From NCBI GenBank assembly GCA_041170585.1, contig JBEDNN010000038.1, positions 1 to 21,365 of the forward strand: 21,365 nucleotides of DNA. The letters are read 5' to 3'. This document shows, piece by piece, positions 7,152-15,590 of the stretch. The position numbers and the translations under genes were made by a program. The first letter of the stretch is position 1. The number at the start of each line of letters is the position of its first letter. The notes under the pieces were generated by a model that was not told the origin of the DNA, ran no database searches, and saw only the letters and a list, made by a program, of their open reading frames with translations. This stretch comes from JBDLSY01 sp041170585 (GTDB lineage: Bacteria; Pseudomonadota; Gammaproteobacteria; Burkholderiales; Burkholderiaceae_C).

Positions 7152-7865
7152 ATGAAAAAACATTTAATATCTACAACCCTCGTTAGCTTAATCGGCTTAT
7201 CTTCTCTTTCAGTACACGCACAAACTGTCAAAATGACTGAAGAACAAAAAATATTTTATGCTTTAGGACATAACATTGCAGCCAATACCTCTGTTTTTGC
7301 AATGTCTGCCAGTGAATTAGAACTGGTTAAACAGGGTTTAACTGATGGCGTTAAAAAAACTAAACCCATGGTTGATTTGGCAATCTATAACCAAAAAATA
7401 AAAGGTCTAGCCGATCAACGGTCTGCTGCTTTGAGTACTAAACAAAATACTTTGGGTAAATCCTTTATTGATAAAGCAGCTAAAGAAAAAGGTGCCGTAA
7501 AAACACCCAGCGGATTAGTGTTTATGTCTTTAAAAGAAGGAACAGGTGTATCTCCAGCGGCTACTGACACCGTTAAAGTCCATTATCGTGGTACTTTAAT
7601 TGATGGCACTGAATTTGACAGTTCTTATTCTCGCAATGAACCCGCTGAATTTCCTTTAAACGGTGTCATAAAGTGCTGGACAGAAGGCGTTCAAAAAATG
7701 AAAGTCGGCGGAAAATCTCGTTTAATTTGCCCATCTAACCTTGCTTATGGCAATCAAGCTATGGGCAAGATCGTTTCAGGATCGACTTTAAATTTTGAAA
7801 TTGAATTACTCTCAATTAAAAAAGCAACTGAAAAATCTACCACTGAAAAATCAGTAACTAAGTAA
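7152..7865 (+). CDS. Exported FKBP-type peptidyl-prolyl cis-trans isomerase (FkpA/Mip-like)
   Basis: The 237-residue protein has a clear signal peptide (MKKH, hydrophobic core, cleavage likely after VHA at residue 23), so it should act in the periplasm or on the outer membrane. Residues about 28-100 form the N-terminal FKBP dimerisation domain (EEQKIFYALGHNIAANTS), joined by a helix to the catalytic FKBP domain at about 117-223. Catalytic-pocket marks are VHYRGTLIDGTEFDSSYSR, FPLNGVI, WTEGVQKMKVGGK and NLAYGNQ. It catalyses proline isomerisation and probably acts as a folding chaperone for envelope proteins. The Lys/Thr/Ser tail (residues 224-237) is extra. No Shine-Dalgarno sequence is visible at the ATG. 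It is convergent with rlmE, with a MITE copy between. Confidence 0.93.
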   Translation: MKKHLISTTLVSLIGLSSLSVHAQTVKMTEEQKIFYALGHNIAANTSVFAMSASELELVKQGLTDGVKKTKPMVDLAIYNQKIKGLADQRSAALSTKQNTLGKSFIDKAAKEKGAVKTPSGLVFMSLKEGTGVSPAATDTVKVHYRGTLIDGTEFDSSYSRNEPAEFPLNGVIKCWTEGVQKMKVGGKSRLICPSNLAYGNQAMGKIVSGSTLNFEIELLSIKKATEKSTTEKSVTK

Positions 7866-7880
7866 AGTATTATAAATTAT

Positions 7881-7994
7881 GGTAATGTTAAATTTTAACT
7901 TTTACAATATTTATATTGGTGTGTTGTCTTAGTGATTTTACTAATTACTTCTTAATTATTAAATTTCTTGTATCAGTGCTATTTGAACATTACC
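7881..7994 (+). repeat. MITE-like repeat, full copy C (114 bp)
   Basis: The copy begins GGTAATGTTAAATTTTAAC and ends TTGAACATTACC, differing from copy D (9396-9509, inverted) by only about four bases. It starts 16 bases after the FKBP stop and ends 27 bases before the rlmE stop, so it occupies nearly the whole convergent gap. The right flank is TA, as in copies A and D. Confidence 0.85.
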
Positions 7995-8020
7995 TAAATT
8001 ATTAGCCGTCTAAAACTAAT

Positions 8021-8671
8021 TTACAAGACTTTTTTTAAACGCCGTGCGACGATATAAGTTTCTGAACTTTCGTCGCGCGATGCCTTTGGTTTATAGGGTT
8101 CAACTGTTACAAACGCATCTTTAAACCGTTTAATCATTTGACTGTATCCGCTACCGTGAAACGCCTTAACCACCACTGCACCATCATTGGCTAAATATTT
8201 TAATGAAAAATCAAGGCACAACTCTAACAAATGCTCCATACGTGCTGCATCAGCACTGGGTACACCGCTTAAATTAGGCGACATATCGCTCATTACAAGC
8301 GATGCTTTGCTGCCATTTAACCAAGTAGCCACTTGTGTAATTACTTCATCTTCACGAAAATCACCTTGAATAAAGCTAACCCCTGCGACTGAATCCATTG
8401 GCAACAAATCTAAAGCCAATATAGGACAACGTTGTATGCCATCAGTACGCGTGCGTTCACTGGCAACTTGAGACCAAGAACCCGGTGCAGCCCCTAAATC
8501 AATTATTTTCTGCCCTAATTTTAATAATTTAAACTTATCATCTAACTCTATAAATTTAAAGGCAGAACGGGCACGGTATCCTTTTTGTTGAGCCTGTTTA
8601 ACAAAAGGGTCATTAATATGGCGGGCAATCCAAGCTTGACTAGCGCGGTGTTTTTTAATAGATACAGGCAT
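8021..8671 (-). CDS. rlmE: 23S rRNA 2'-O-ribose methyltransferase RlmE (FtsJ/RrmJ)
   Basis: RlmE methylates the 2'-O of U2552 in the A-loop of 23S rRNA late in 50S assembly, using S-adenosylmethionine. The 216-residue protein shows the SAM-binding motif IIDLGAAPGSWSQVA, VMSDMSPNLSGVPSAD with the catalytic Asp, VVVKAF with the catalytic Lys, and SSETYIVARR with the closing Glu; the K-D-K-E set typical of the family is complete when the first Lys (SAFKFIELDDKF) is counted. Length is normal. The start has no clear ribosome binding site. It is divergent from yhbY, a common arrangement in betaproteobacteria, but the usual downstream ftsH is missing: the next gene is the convergent FKBP gene. Confidence 0.96.
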   Translation of the reverse strand: MPVSIKKHRASQAWIARHINDPFVKQAQQKGYRARSAFKFIELDDKFKLLKLGQKIIDLGAAPGSWSQVASERTRTDGIQRCPILALDLLPMDSVAGVSFIQGDFREDEVITQVATWLNGSKASLVMSDMSPNLSGVPSADAARMEHLLELCLDFSLKYLANDGAVVVKAFHGSGYSQMIKRFKDAFVTVEPYKPKASRDESSETYIVARRLKKVL

Positions 8672-8795
8672 TGTTTAATTTTAAAAATAATAATTTGAAT
8701 AAAATATATTGAATAAAATATATAAAAATATATAATTAATGATGATTACTTAATAACCATTAATTTTTACTTAATAATTGTAAATGAGTAAGTAA

Positions 8796-8801
8796 TATAA
8801 T
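8796..8801 (+). promoter_or_regulatory. Candidate -10 element of yhbY
   Basis: A consensus TATAAT lies 79 bases before the yhbY start in the 208-base divergent gap with rlmE. No good -35 was seen and the region is A+T-rich, so this is tentative. Confidence 0.25.
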
Positions 8802-8879
8802 ATGACCTATCGCTACTATGTTGCTCATTAATATGCGTATTAAGCCATTTATTTAAATTTTTATTACTGAGAGAAAGAT

Positions 8880-9257
8880 ATGCCAATTCCTAAAAATGAT
8901 ACGCCCTTAACACCCACCGAACGAGTGGTACTTCGAGGGGCTGCCCACGCCCTAAAACCAACTATTATGATTGGCAATAATGGTGTTACATCCGCTGTTA
9001 TTGCCGAAACGCAAAAAGCCTTAGAAGCACATCAATTAATCAAAATTAAAATGCTTTCTGACGACAAAAAAGTACGTATGACTGCACACCATGAATTATG
9101 CGACGCATTAGAATGTCATCCCGTACAAATCATTGGCAAAATTTTTGTTTTATTTAAAGACAATGGTAGCTATATTCCGCCTTCGGCTTTGGCTAAACTG
9201 CCAGCTAAGCGTAAAAAAGAAACACATATTCCTAAAAAGCAATTGGCCAACTCTTAA
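8880..9257 (+). CDS. yhbY: YhbY-family RNA-binding protein (CRM domain, ribosome assembly)
   Basis: YhbY binds pre-50S ribosomal particles and is linked to 23S rRNA maturation. The 125-residue protein carries a single CRM domain: LTPTERVVLRGAAHALKP, then the GxxG loop IMIGNNGVT, the helix IAETQKALEAHQLIKIK, and the closing strand IGKIFVLFKDN. The GNNG loop is the conserved RNA-binding element. The family is normally about 95-105 residues; here a basic tail (residues 101-125, LPAKRKKE and IPKKQL) is added. A moderate GAGAAAG Shine-Dalgarno precedes the ATG by a few bases. It is divergent from rlmE and convergent with greA, and its transcript ends at the strong terminator 9293-9360. Confidence 0.93.
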   Translation: MPIPKNDTPLTPTERVVLRGAAHALKPTIMIGNNGVTSAVIAETQKALEAHQLIKIKMLSDDKKVRMTAHHELCDALECHPVQIIGKIFVLFKDNGSYIPPSALAKLPAKRKKETHIPKKQLANS

Positions 9258-9292
9258 TTTAAAATGAACTGTTTAATCAATTAACTGACAAC

Positions 9293-9360
9293 AAAAAAGC
9301 CTGTTTATTTTATTATTTAAATTTTTAAACAGTTTAAATAAATTTTAAACAGGCTTTTTT
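9293..9360. terminator. Bidirectional intrinsic terminator after yhbY
   Basis: AAAAAAGCCTGTTTA (9293-9307) pairs perfectly with TAAACAGGCTTTTTT (9346-9360); the loop holds a second small hairpin. The T-run on each strand lets it end yhbY (plus) and the greA operon (minus). Confidence 0.9.
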
Positions 9361-9395
9361 ATTTTATTAAATTAAATTAATATACTACATTTTTA

Positions 9396-9509
9396 GGTAA
9401 TGTTCAAATAGCACTGATACAAGAAATTCAATAATTAAGAAGTAATTAGTAAAATTAGTAAGACAACACACCAATATAAATATTGTAAAAGTTATAATTT
9501 AACATTACC
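9396..9509 (-). repeat. MITE-like repeat, full copy D (114 bp, inverted orientation)
   Basis: On the minus strand it begins GGTAATGTTAAATTATAAC and ends TTTGAACATTACC followed by TAAA, as in copies A and C. It ends five bases from the greA stop codon and sits between greA and the shared terminator, so it is transcribed as part of the greA 3' end. Confidence 0.85.
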
Positions 9510-9514
9510 CATTT

Positions 9515-9985
9515 TTAATACACTACATTTAAAATTTCTAACTCTTTATTACCATTTGGCGTTACTACATTAACAATATCACCTTCAAATTTAGTCATTA
9601 ATGCACGGGCAATCGGTGATAAATAAGACAGTAAGCCTTGCTTAAAATCAGCTTGGTCTTCGCCGACAATCGTGTAAGTACTTTTTACATTAGTATTTAA
9701 GTCTTCAACGTGTACCGTAGACCCAAACACAACCTTGCCGTCACCGCCAATTTCTTTAGGGTCAATAATCTGGGCATTGGAGAGTTTTCCGTCTAAATCT
9801 TGGATACGTCCTTCAATAAACCCTTGTTTTTCTTTTGCTGAATCATATTCTGCATTTTCAGAAATATCACCCTGTGCACGTGCTTCAGCAATCGCCTGAA
9901 TGATTGTCGGACGCTCAATTGTTTTTAATCGCTGTAATTCAGCCCGAAGCAATGCTTCACCTTTGACTGTCATGGGTACTGGCAT
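9515..9985 (-). CDS. greA: Transcript cleavage factor GreA
   Basis: GreA enters the secondary channel of RNA polymerase and stimulates cleavage of backtracked transcripts. From the ATG at 9985 the protein has 156 residues, the normal family length. The N-terminal coiled-coil carries the acidic tip AQGDISENAEYDSAK, and the C-terminal FKBP-like domain shows KLSNAQIIDP, ADFKQGLLSYLSPIARALM and the VVTPNGNKELEI end. A longer frame opens at 10030, but the start at 9985 has a strong AAGGAG seven bases upstream and aligns with the family N-terminus (PMTVKGEALL), so it is preferred. Only one base separates it from the carB stop, and its ribosome binding site lies inside the end of carB, implying translational coupling. 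Confidence 0.96.
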   Translation of the reverse strand: MPVPMTVKGEALLRAELQRLKTIERPTIIQAIAEARAQGDISENAEYDSAKEKQGFIEGRIQDLDGKLSNAQIIDPKEIGGDGKVVFGSTVHVEDLNTNVKSTYTIVGEDQADFKQGLLSYLSPIARALMTKFEGDIVNVVTPNGNKELEILNVVY

Positions 9986-9986
9986 T

Positions 9987-12900
9987 TTAAACTCCTTTTT
10001 TAGGTTGGGTAATACATACAACTGGCTCACTTTTTAGCTGTATATGTAAATTTTGCAGTGAATATACTTGCATATCATCACGGTACTGCATACCTGCTAC
10101 GGCCGCTTCAGCACCAAATAAAGTGGTATAAGTGACCACGCGGGCTGCCAATGCACTAGTACGAATCAGTTTACTGTCCGCAATTGCGTTGCGTTTTTCA
10201 TCTACAGTATTCAATACCAGTGCGATTTCACCATTTTTAATACTATCAACGATATGCGGACGGCCTTCAGTGACTTTATTCACTGGCGTTACGGCTATAC
10301 CTGCTGCTTGCAAACTGGCTGCTGTACCACGGGTTGCTAACAATTTAAACCCGAGTGACTCAAGGGCTTTAGCAACAGGAATCATACGTAATTTATCTTG
10401 ATTTTTAACACTAATAAATACGGCACCATCATTTGGTTTAGGTAATTTAATACCCGCCCCCAACTGACTTTTAATAAACGCCTCTCCAAATGTTTTACCT
10501 ACGCCCATTACCTCACCAGTAGACTTCATTTCTGGGCCTAAGATAGGGTCTACACCAGGGAATTTATTAAACGGAAATACGGCTTCTTTAACACTAAAGT
10601 AACTGGGTGTAACTTCAGCAATTATTCCTTGAGCAGTTAAAGTTTGCCCAACCATACAACGTGCCGCAATTTTAGCCAATTGCAAGCCTGTCGCTTTACT
10701 CACATACGGCACAGTACGGCTAGCACGTGGATTGACTTCTAAGACATAAATAACATCGGTCATCACACCCTCAATATGTATACTTTGAATCGCAAACTGT
10801 ACGTTCATTAAACCTATTACATTTAACGCCCCAGCCATTTGACGAGTTTGATGTTTAATATGTTCTACTGTGGCCGCGCTTAAACTATAGGGCGGTAAAC
10901 TACAAGCAGAATCACCGCTATGAACACCTGCTTGTTCAATATGTTCCATCACGCCACCAATAAATACTTTTCCATCAGTATCACGAATAGCATCTACGTC
11001 TACTTCTACTGCATCATTTAAAAAACGATCTAGTAATACTGGGCTATCATGACTGACTTTAACGGCTTCTCGCATATAACGCTCTAAATCGCGGGCCTCA
11101 TGCACAATTTCCATTGCCCGTCCGCCTAATACATAACTTGGACGCACGACTAAGGGATAACCTAATAAATTTGCTTTTTCTAGGGCTTCAGCTTCTGTAC
11201 GGGCAGTTGCATTAGGTGGTTGCTTTAAATCTAAAGTACGTAATAAATCAGAAAAGCGTTCACGGTCTTCGGCCAAATCAATTGAATTGGGCGATGTTCC
11301 AATAATCGGTACACCATTAGCTTCTAAACCTAAAGCTAGCTTTAAAGGAGTTTGCCCACCATATTGCACAATCACGCCGATAGGCTTTTCTAGGGCAACA
11401 ATCTCTAGAACATCTTCTAATGTTAAACTTTCAAAATATAAACGGTCACTGGTATCATAATCGGTTGAAACCGTCTCGGGATTACAGTTCACCATAATAG
11501 TTTCATAACCATCTTCACGCAAAGCCAGTGCCGCATGGACACAACAATAATCAAACTCAATGCCCTGTCCAATTCTATTAGGACCACCGCCTAATACCAT
11601 AATTTTTTTCTTAGCCGTTGGCAAGGCTTCGCAATCAGTTTGGACTTTGCCCACTTTTATATCATAATAACCTTGATAACTTGAATATAAATAAGCCGTA
11701 TCAGTCGCAAACTCACCCGCACACGTATCCACACGTTTATAAGCAGGCCGAACCCCCAAAATATGACGGCGTTCACGAATCGTTTTTTCTTCCGTTTTAA
11801 GCAAATGTGCCAAACGACGGTCCGCAAAACCCTTTTGCTTTAAAGCCAATAAAGTTACGCCATCAATATCTGCCAAGCTGGTGTGTTCTAAACGCAGTTC
11901 AATGTCAATAATTTGTTTAATTTGCGTCAAAAACCAAGGGTCAATATGGGTGATTTGATGTACACGTTCAACGGTTAAACCTTGTGCAAAAGCATCGCCT
12001 ACATACCAAATACGTTCAGGTCCCGGTTCACCTAATTCTCTTTCTAAGACTTCTAAATCTTGCGTTTTCTGGTTCATGCCATCAACGCCGACTTCCAAAC
12101 CCCGTAAAGCCTTTTGAAAAGATTCTTGAAACGTTGAACCCATTGCCATCACTTCGCCGACACTTTTCATTTGTGTCGTTAAACGGCTATCGGCCAAAGG
12201 GAATTTTTCAAAGGCAAACCGTGGAATCTTAGTTACCACATAGTCAATACTCGGCTCAAAGCTAGCAGGCGTTTTACCGCTTGTAATATCATTTTTGAGT
12301 TCGTCTAAGGTAAACCCAACTGCTAATTTTGCAGCAATTTTTGCAATAGGAAACCCAGTTGCTTTTGACGCTAAAGCCGATGAACGGCTTACACGTGGGT
12401 TCATTTCAATCACAATCAAGCGGCCATTAATTGGATTAACAGCAAACTGTACATTACTACCGCCCGTATCCACACCAATTTCACGCAAAATCGCAATACT
12501 GGCGTTACGCATAATTTGATATTCACGGTCAGTCAAAGTTTGTGCAGGTGCTACCGTAATACTATCACCCGTATGCACACCCATCGGGTCTAAATTTTCA
12601 ATAGAACAGACGATGATGCAGTTATCAGCACTATCACGCACGACTTCCATCTCATATTCTTTCCAGCCAATCAGACTTTCTTCAATTAATAGCTCTTTGG
12701 TGGGTGATAAGTCTAAACCACGCTTACAGATGGTTTCAAACTCTTCAGCGTTATACGCAATACCGCCACCGCTACCACCTAAAGTAAAGCTAGGACGAAC
12801 TACGGTTGGAAAACCACTGCTACCGACTTGTTTGGCAATGCGTTTTTGCACTTCCAAAGCTTCTGTCATAGTATGTGCAATACCTGATTTAGCTGATTCC

Positions 12901-13322
12901 AAACCAATTTTGGTCATCGCATCTTTAAACTTTAGACGGTCTTCGGCTTTGTCAATGGCTTCGGCTTTTGCACCAATTAACTCGCAATTATATTTAGCCA
13001 ATACGCCATATTTATCTAAGTCTAAAGCACAATTTAAAGCGGTTTGCCCACCCATAGTGGGTAATACGGCATCGGGCCGCTCTTTAGCAATAATTTTTTC
13101 AACGACTTGCCACGTAATGGGTTCAATATACGTTACATCGGCGGTTTCTGGGTCGGTCATAATCGTAGCAGGATTGCTATTGACTAAAATGACTTTATAA
13201 CCTTCTTGGCGGAGGGCTTTACAGGCTTGTGCGCCAGAATAGTCAAATTCACAGGCTTGCCCAATGACAATGGGCCCTGCACCAATAATTAAAATGGATT
13301 TAAGGTCGGTACGTTTTGGCAT
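9987..13322 (-). CDS. carB: Carbamoyl-phosphate synthase large subunit
   Basis: CarB makes carbamoyl phosphate from bicarbonate, two ATP and ammonia channelled from CarA, feeding arginine and pyrimidine synthesis. The 1111-residue protein shows the duplicated architecture: first half with ILIIGAGPIVIGQACEFDYSG, LPTMGGQTALNCALDL and VVRPSFTLGGSGGG (carboxyphosphate site); second half with MVLGGGPNRIGQGIEFDY, VQYGGQTPLKLA and VVRPSYVLGGRAM (carbamate site) and EVNPRASRTVPYVSKATG; and a C-terminal MGS-like allosteric domain (LLATRGTAASLQAAGIAV). It is somewhat longer than E. coli CarB (1073), including a tail of about 20 residues after MQVYSLQNLH. A GGAAA sits before the ATG. The partner gene carA is not adjacent: four accessory genes intervene. 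Only 73 bases separate it from the PIN pseudogene. Confidence 0.98.
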   Translation of the reverse strand: MPKRTDLKSILIIGAGPIVIGQACEFDYSGAQACKALRQEGYKVILVNSNPATIMTDPETADVTYIEPITWQVVEKIIAKERPDAVLPTMGGQTALNCALDLDKYGVLAKYNCELIGAKAEAIDKAEDRLKFKDAMTKIGLESAKSGIAHTMTEALEVQKRIAKQVGSSGFPTVVRPSFTLGGSGGGIAYNAEEFETICKRGLDLSPTKELLIEESLIGWKEYEMEVVRDSADNCIIVCSIENLDPMGVHTGDSITVAPAQTLTDREYQIMRNASIAILREIGVDTGGSNVQFAVNPINGRLIVIEMNPRVSRSSALASKATGFPIAKIAAKLAVGFTLDELKNDITSGKTPASFEPSIDYVVTKIPRFAFEKFPLADSRLTTQMKSVGEVMAMGSTFQESFQKALRGLEVGVDGMNQKTQDLEVLERELGEPGPERIWYVGDAFAQGLTVERVHQITHIDPWFLTQIKQIIDIELRLEHTSLADIDGVTLLALKQKGFADRRLAHLLKTEEKTIRERRHILGVRPAYKRVDTCAGEFATDTAYLYSSYQGYYDIKVGKVQTDCEALPTAKKKIMVLGGGPNRIGQGIEFDYCCVHAALALREDGYETIMVNCNPETVSTDYDTSDRLYFESLTLEDVLEIVALEKPIGVIVQYGGQTPLKLALGLEANGVPIIGTSPNSIDLAEDRERFSDLLRTLDLKQPPNATARTEAEALEKANLLGYPLVVRPSYVLGGRAMEIVHEARDLERYMREAVKVSHDSPVLLDRFLNDAVEVDVDAIRDTDGKVFIGGVMEHIEQAGVHSGDSACSLPPYSLSAATVEHIKHQTRQMAGALNVIGLMNVQFAIQSIHIEGVMTDVIYVLEVNPRASRTVPYVSKATGLQLAKIAARCMVGQTLTAQGIIAEVTPSYFSVKEAVFPFNKFPGVDPILGPEMKSTGEVMGVGKTFGEAFIKSQLGAGIKLPKPNDGAVFISVKNQDKLRMIPVAKALESLGFKLLATRGTAASLQAAGIAVTPVNKVTEGRPHIVDSIKNGEIALVLNTVDEKRNAIADSKLIRTSALAARVVTYTTLFGAEAAVAGMQYRDDMQVYSLQNLHIQLKSEPVVCITQPKKGV

Positions 13323-13395
13323 AAGGTTTCCGTTTATTTATATATTTATAATTTATTAATTTATATTGATAATTCGCTATTTGATTTATTATTGT

Positions 13396-13852
13396 TTATA
13401 ACTGTTTTAATGACTCTATACCTTTATCAAAACTTTTAAAATCTAAACTATGAACCTTTTCCATCGCAACGTGAAAAATATCTAGCCTATATTTTTGAGG
13501 GAAATCGGGGTTAATCGTTTTTAACTTTATATTTTTTTGAAGGGCTAATTGATAAATTTCAATAGCCTTATCAGAAACATCTTGATCAATCTGTAATAAC
13601 CGATATTGATTTAATTGTTCTTTTATTTGATTAAAATTATTAGAGGATTTGATTAAAATTATTAGAGGGTTTGACACGGCACAATACTTCATAATGAATT
13701 AGAGGTGTTGTTACAAACTTAACGGTATTATCACTCACTAATTCTTCTAAAAGCTTAAAAGCTTGATCGCAATAAATTTTGTCAATGTCTGCTTCTTCAT
13801 CATAAAGTGCAATAATTAAATTAGCATCTAACATAACTAAACGTTCACTCAT
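13396..13852 (-). pseudogene. PIN-domain nuclease gene split by a 22-bp tandem duplication
   Basis: Two out-of-phase frames encode the halves of one PIN protein. The first (from ATG 13852) gives MSERLVMLDANLIIALYDEE with the first acidic residue D9, and TTPLIHYEVLCRV with E55, then stops early after NQIL. The second frame continues with DKAIEIYQLALQKN, RLDIFHVAMEKV (third acidic residue) and HSLDFKSFDKGIESL. The break is a tandem duplication of 22 bases (13626-13647 and 13648-13669, differing at one base); removing one copy gives a continuous 144-residue protein, a usual PIN length, with the acidic residues at 9, 55, 117 and 130. Its ATG overlaps the ATPase stop by 4 bp (ATGA), so the two are translationally coupled. 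It may be a toxin-like RNase; no antitoxin gene is seen. If not a dead gene, it could be phase-variable. Confidence 0.85.
13626..13669. repeat. 22-bp tandem duplication causing the PIN frameshift
   Basis: Two adjacent 22-base units (13626-13647, 13648-13669) begin TTTGATTAAAATTATTAGAG and differ only at their last base (A or G). The next bases (TTTGA) repeat the start of the unit. Twenty-two is not a multiple of three, so the second copy shifts the frame. Confidence 0.97.
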
Positions 13853-15027
13853 ACTGCACCTATTTGTTGTTTACGTTTAGCAAGCAAGTCTGACATCATT
13901 TGTTTTAATTCTGTCTGATTATCATCTTTTAATTGCTTTTTTGCTAATTGATTTAAATCAACCTTAAAATTATCATTTAACACATCAACTAAAGATTGGT
14001 TATTCGGCTGTTTAATCAACTCACTTCTCACCACGCCATCATCACCACGCACCAATTTATAAGCTTCGCCTTGTTGCAATTGCGTTAATACCAACGGCGA
14101 ATGCGTGGCAATATAAAACGTAGTATTCTTAAAAATATCTTTTAACAAAGGTACTATTTTAACCTGCCATTCCAAGTGCAAATGGCTTTCAATCTCATCA
14201 ATAAAGACTACACCTTTAACATGGGTTAAATTAGTTTCGTTGGTAAAATTGGCATAACCCGAGATAATACTTTGTATGATTTTTAATACTGAAGTAAAAC
14301 CAGAACTTAAATTTGATAGCTTAGTTTCTTTATTATCAATTTTTAAAAAAATATTAAACTTACCGTCCATATCTATAAATTTAGAATCAAACCTTTTATC
14401 TATTTCATTTAAAGCAATTAAAACATTGTCTATTTCAAATCTACGGTTATCATTTTTTGAAAAAATCTCAGAAACTTTTCTTAATGCAAACCACAAACTA
14501 ACATCTTCAGACATACCCAATGAATGAAAATCATTTTCCATTCTGTTAATAATATGTTCAAAGTATTTTGCTCGCCTTTCAGAAAAATCGCCTAACGCTG
14601 GTAGTGATGTAACTGATTTATCATCCACTTCACTACGCTTTTTTTCTCCTAAAAAAATACAAGCATACTCTTTTAATAGATATTCTTTCGGAGTATGATA
14701 TGCTCTATTTTTAAAAACATTTACAATATTATTACTACTACCAGTAAAATCAAAATTATGAGAATTAACATAATTTATTTTTTTTGAAACAGTATAAAAA
14801 TTTATTGCTTGGAATGAACCAGGTATATTATCAATAAAAGTTTTACTAGATAATAAAGCACCTTGAAACAACGCCTCCAACAGCTTTGTTTTACCCACGC
14901 CATTGCTACCAATAAAGATATATACCCGCTGGTTTGGCATTAAGTTTAATTCAACATTGCCAACGCCTTTTAAACCTTCAATAGTAATTAGTTGGTTAGT
15001 TATTTCTTGAGAAATAATATTTGTCAT
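13849..15027 (-). CDS. AAA/ABC-type ATPase (SMC/OLD-like), candidate defence protein
   Basis: The 392-residue protein is an ABC-class P-loop ATPase of the type used in OLD, Septu and related defence systems. Walker A is GSNGVGKT at 40-47, followed by an insert of about 180 residues with little similarity to named families; the ABC-signature-like LSNLSSGF is at 237-244, Walker B VVFIDEIE at 273-280, and the H-loop ATHSP near 309. The C-terminus after residue 335 is helical and charged; no TOPRIM nuclease domain follows, so it is not a full OLD protein. An AAGGA ribosome binding site lies about eight bases before the ATG. It starts 13 bases after the upstream nuclease and overlaps the PIN gene by 4 bp, suggesting the PIN protein is its effector. 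The exact system was not recognised. Confidence 0.85.
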   Translation of the reverse strand: MTNIISQEITNQLITIEGLKGVGNVELNLMPNQRVYIFIGSNGVGKTKLLEALFQGALLSSKTFIDNIPGSFQAINFYTVSKKINYVNSHNFDFTGSSNNIVNVFKNRAYHTPKEYLLKEYACIFLGEKKRSEVDDKSVTSLPALGDFSERRAKYFEHIINRMENDFHSLGMSEDVSLWFALRKVSEIFSKNDNRRFEIDNVLIALNEIDKRFDSKFIDMDGKFNIFLKIDNKETKLSNLSSGFTSVLKIIQSIISGYANFTNETNLTHVKGVVFIDEIESHLHLEWQVKIVPLLKDIFKNTTFYIATHSPLVLTQLQQGEAYKLVRGDDGVVRSELIKQPNNQSLVDVLNDNFKVDLNQLAKKQLKDDNQTELKQMMSDLLAKRKQQIGAV

Positions 15028-15040
15028 AAATAATCCTTAC

Positions 15041-15571
15041 TTACTCATTAGGTAATCCAAACCACGCCAAAGAAGGTAATTCATTAAATGAATAATAACA
15101 ATTAACACTGTGAATATAATCCAACACGTCTTTATATTCAGGTTTTTCAAACCAATCATTTAAAATATAAACATATTCTACTTTTAAGCCTAGAGCAAAC
15201 ACCAATTTTGAGTATTGTTTTCTTTTAAAATCACAGGTCTGTAATTTTTCATCAACACTGCCAGCACCTTGCTGATATTTCACTTCAATAATAAACAAAG
15301 TTTTACCTATTAATAAAGCATCATCAGGCAGTAATCTTTTTGAAACAATTAACTTCCAATCAATGCCTTGCTCTTCTAAAAAATAATAAAAACTATGCTC
15401 TTTAAAACACCTTGCAATCAATTGTTCTTGATAGAAAATATCAAATCCTGTTTTTAAGTTTTCTTTAACGGAATAACCCTTAATATTTTTCAACAAAGCG
15501 ATAAAATCTACTTTATCTTCAAATTTCAAGCCTGTTCCTGTATTTGCACCACCAATACCGCCTTCAATCAT
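15041..15571 (-). CDS. PD-(D/E)XK nuclease, probable type II restriction endonuclease
   Basis: The 176-residue protein has a clean PD-(D/E)XK catalytic core: LPDDALLIG (P82-D83) followed by TLFIIEVKYQ with E96 and K98. The N-terminus MIEGGIGGANTGTGLKFE is Gly-rich, of a kind seen in small type II restriction enzymes. It directly follows a Dam-like adenine methyltransferase (19-base gap, AAAGGA ribosome binding site), so it is inferred to be the cognate endonuclease. The recognition site cannot be read from the sequence; if the methyltransferase is a true Dam homologue the site would be GATC or contain it. It does not resemble DpnII/MboI in length (those are about 280 residues). Alternatively it is a nuclease working with the downstream ATPase. 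Confidence 0.75.
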   Translation of the reverse strand: MIEGGIGGANTGTGLKFEDKVDFIALLKNIKGYSVKENLKTGFDIFYQEQLIARCFKEHSFYYFLEEQGIDWKLIVSKRLLPDDALLIGKTLFIIEVKYQQGAGSVDEKLQTCDFKRKQYSKLVFALGLKVEYVYILNDWFEKPEYKDVLDYIHSVNCYYSFNELPSLAWFGLPNE

Positions 15572-15590
15572 AGCAATCCTTTAATAAAAA

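Noticed and set aside
10132..13200. Several plus-strand open frames inside carB (for example 12613-13200, 195 codons)
   Set aside because: They are antisense shadows of carB, with no family similarity and no ribosome binding sites.
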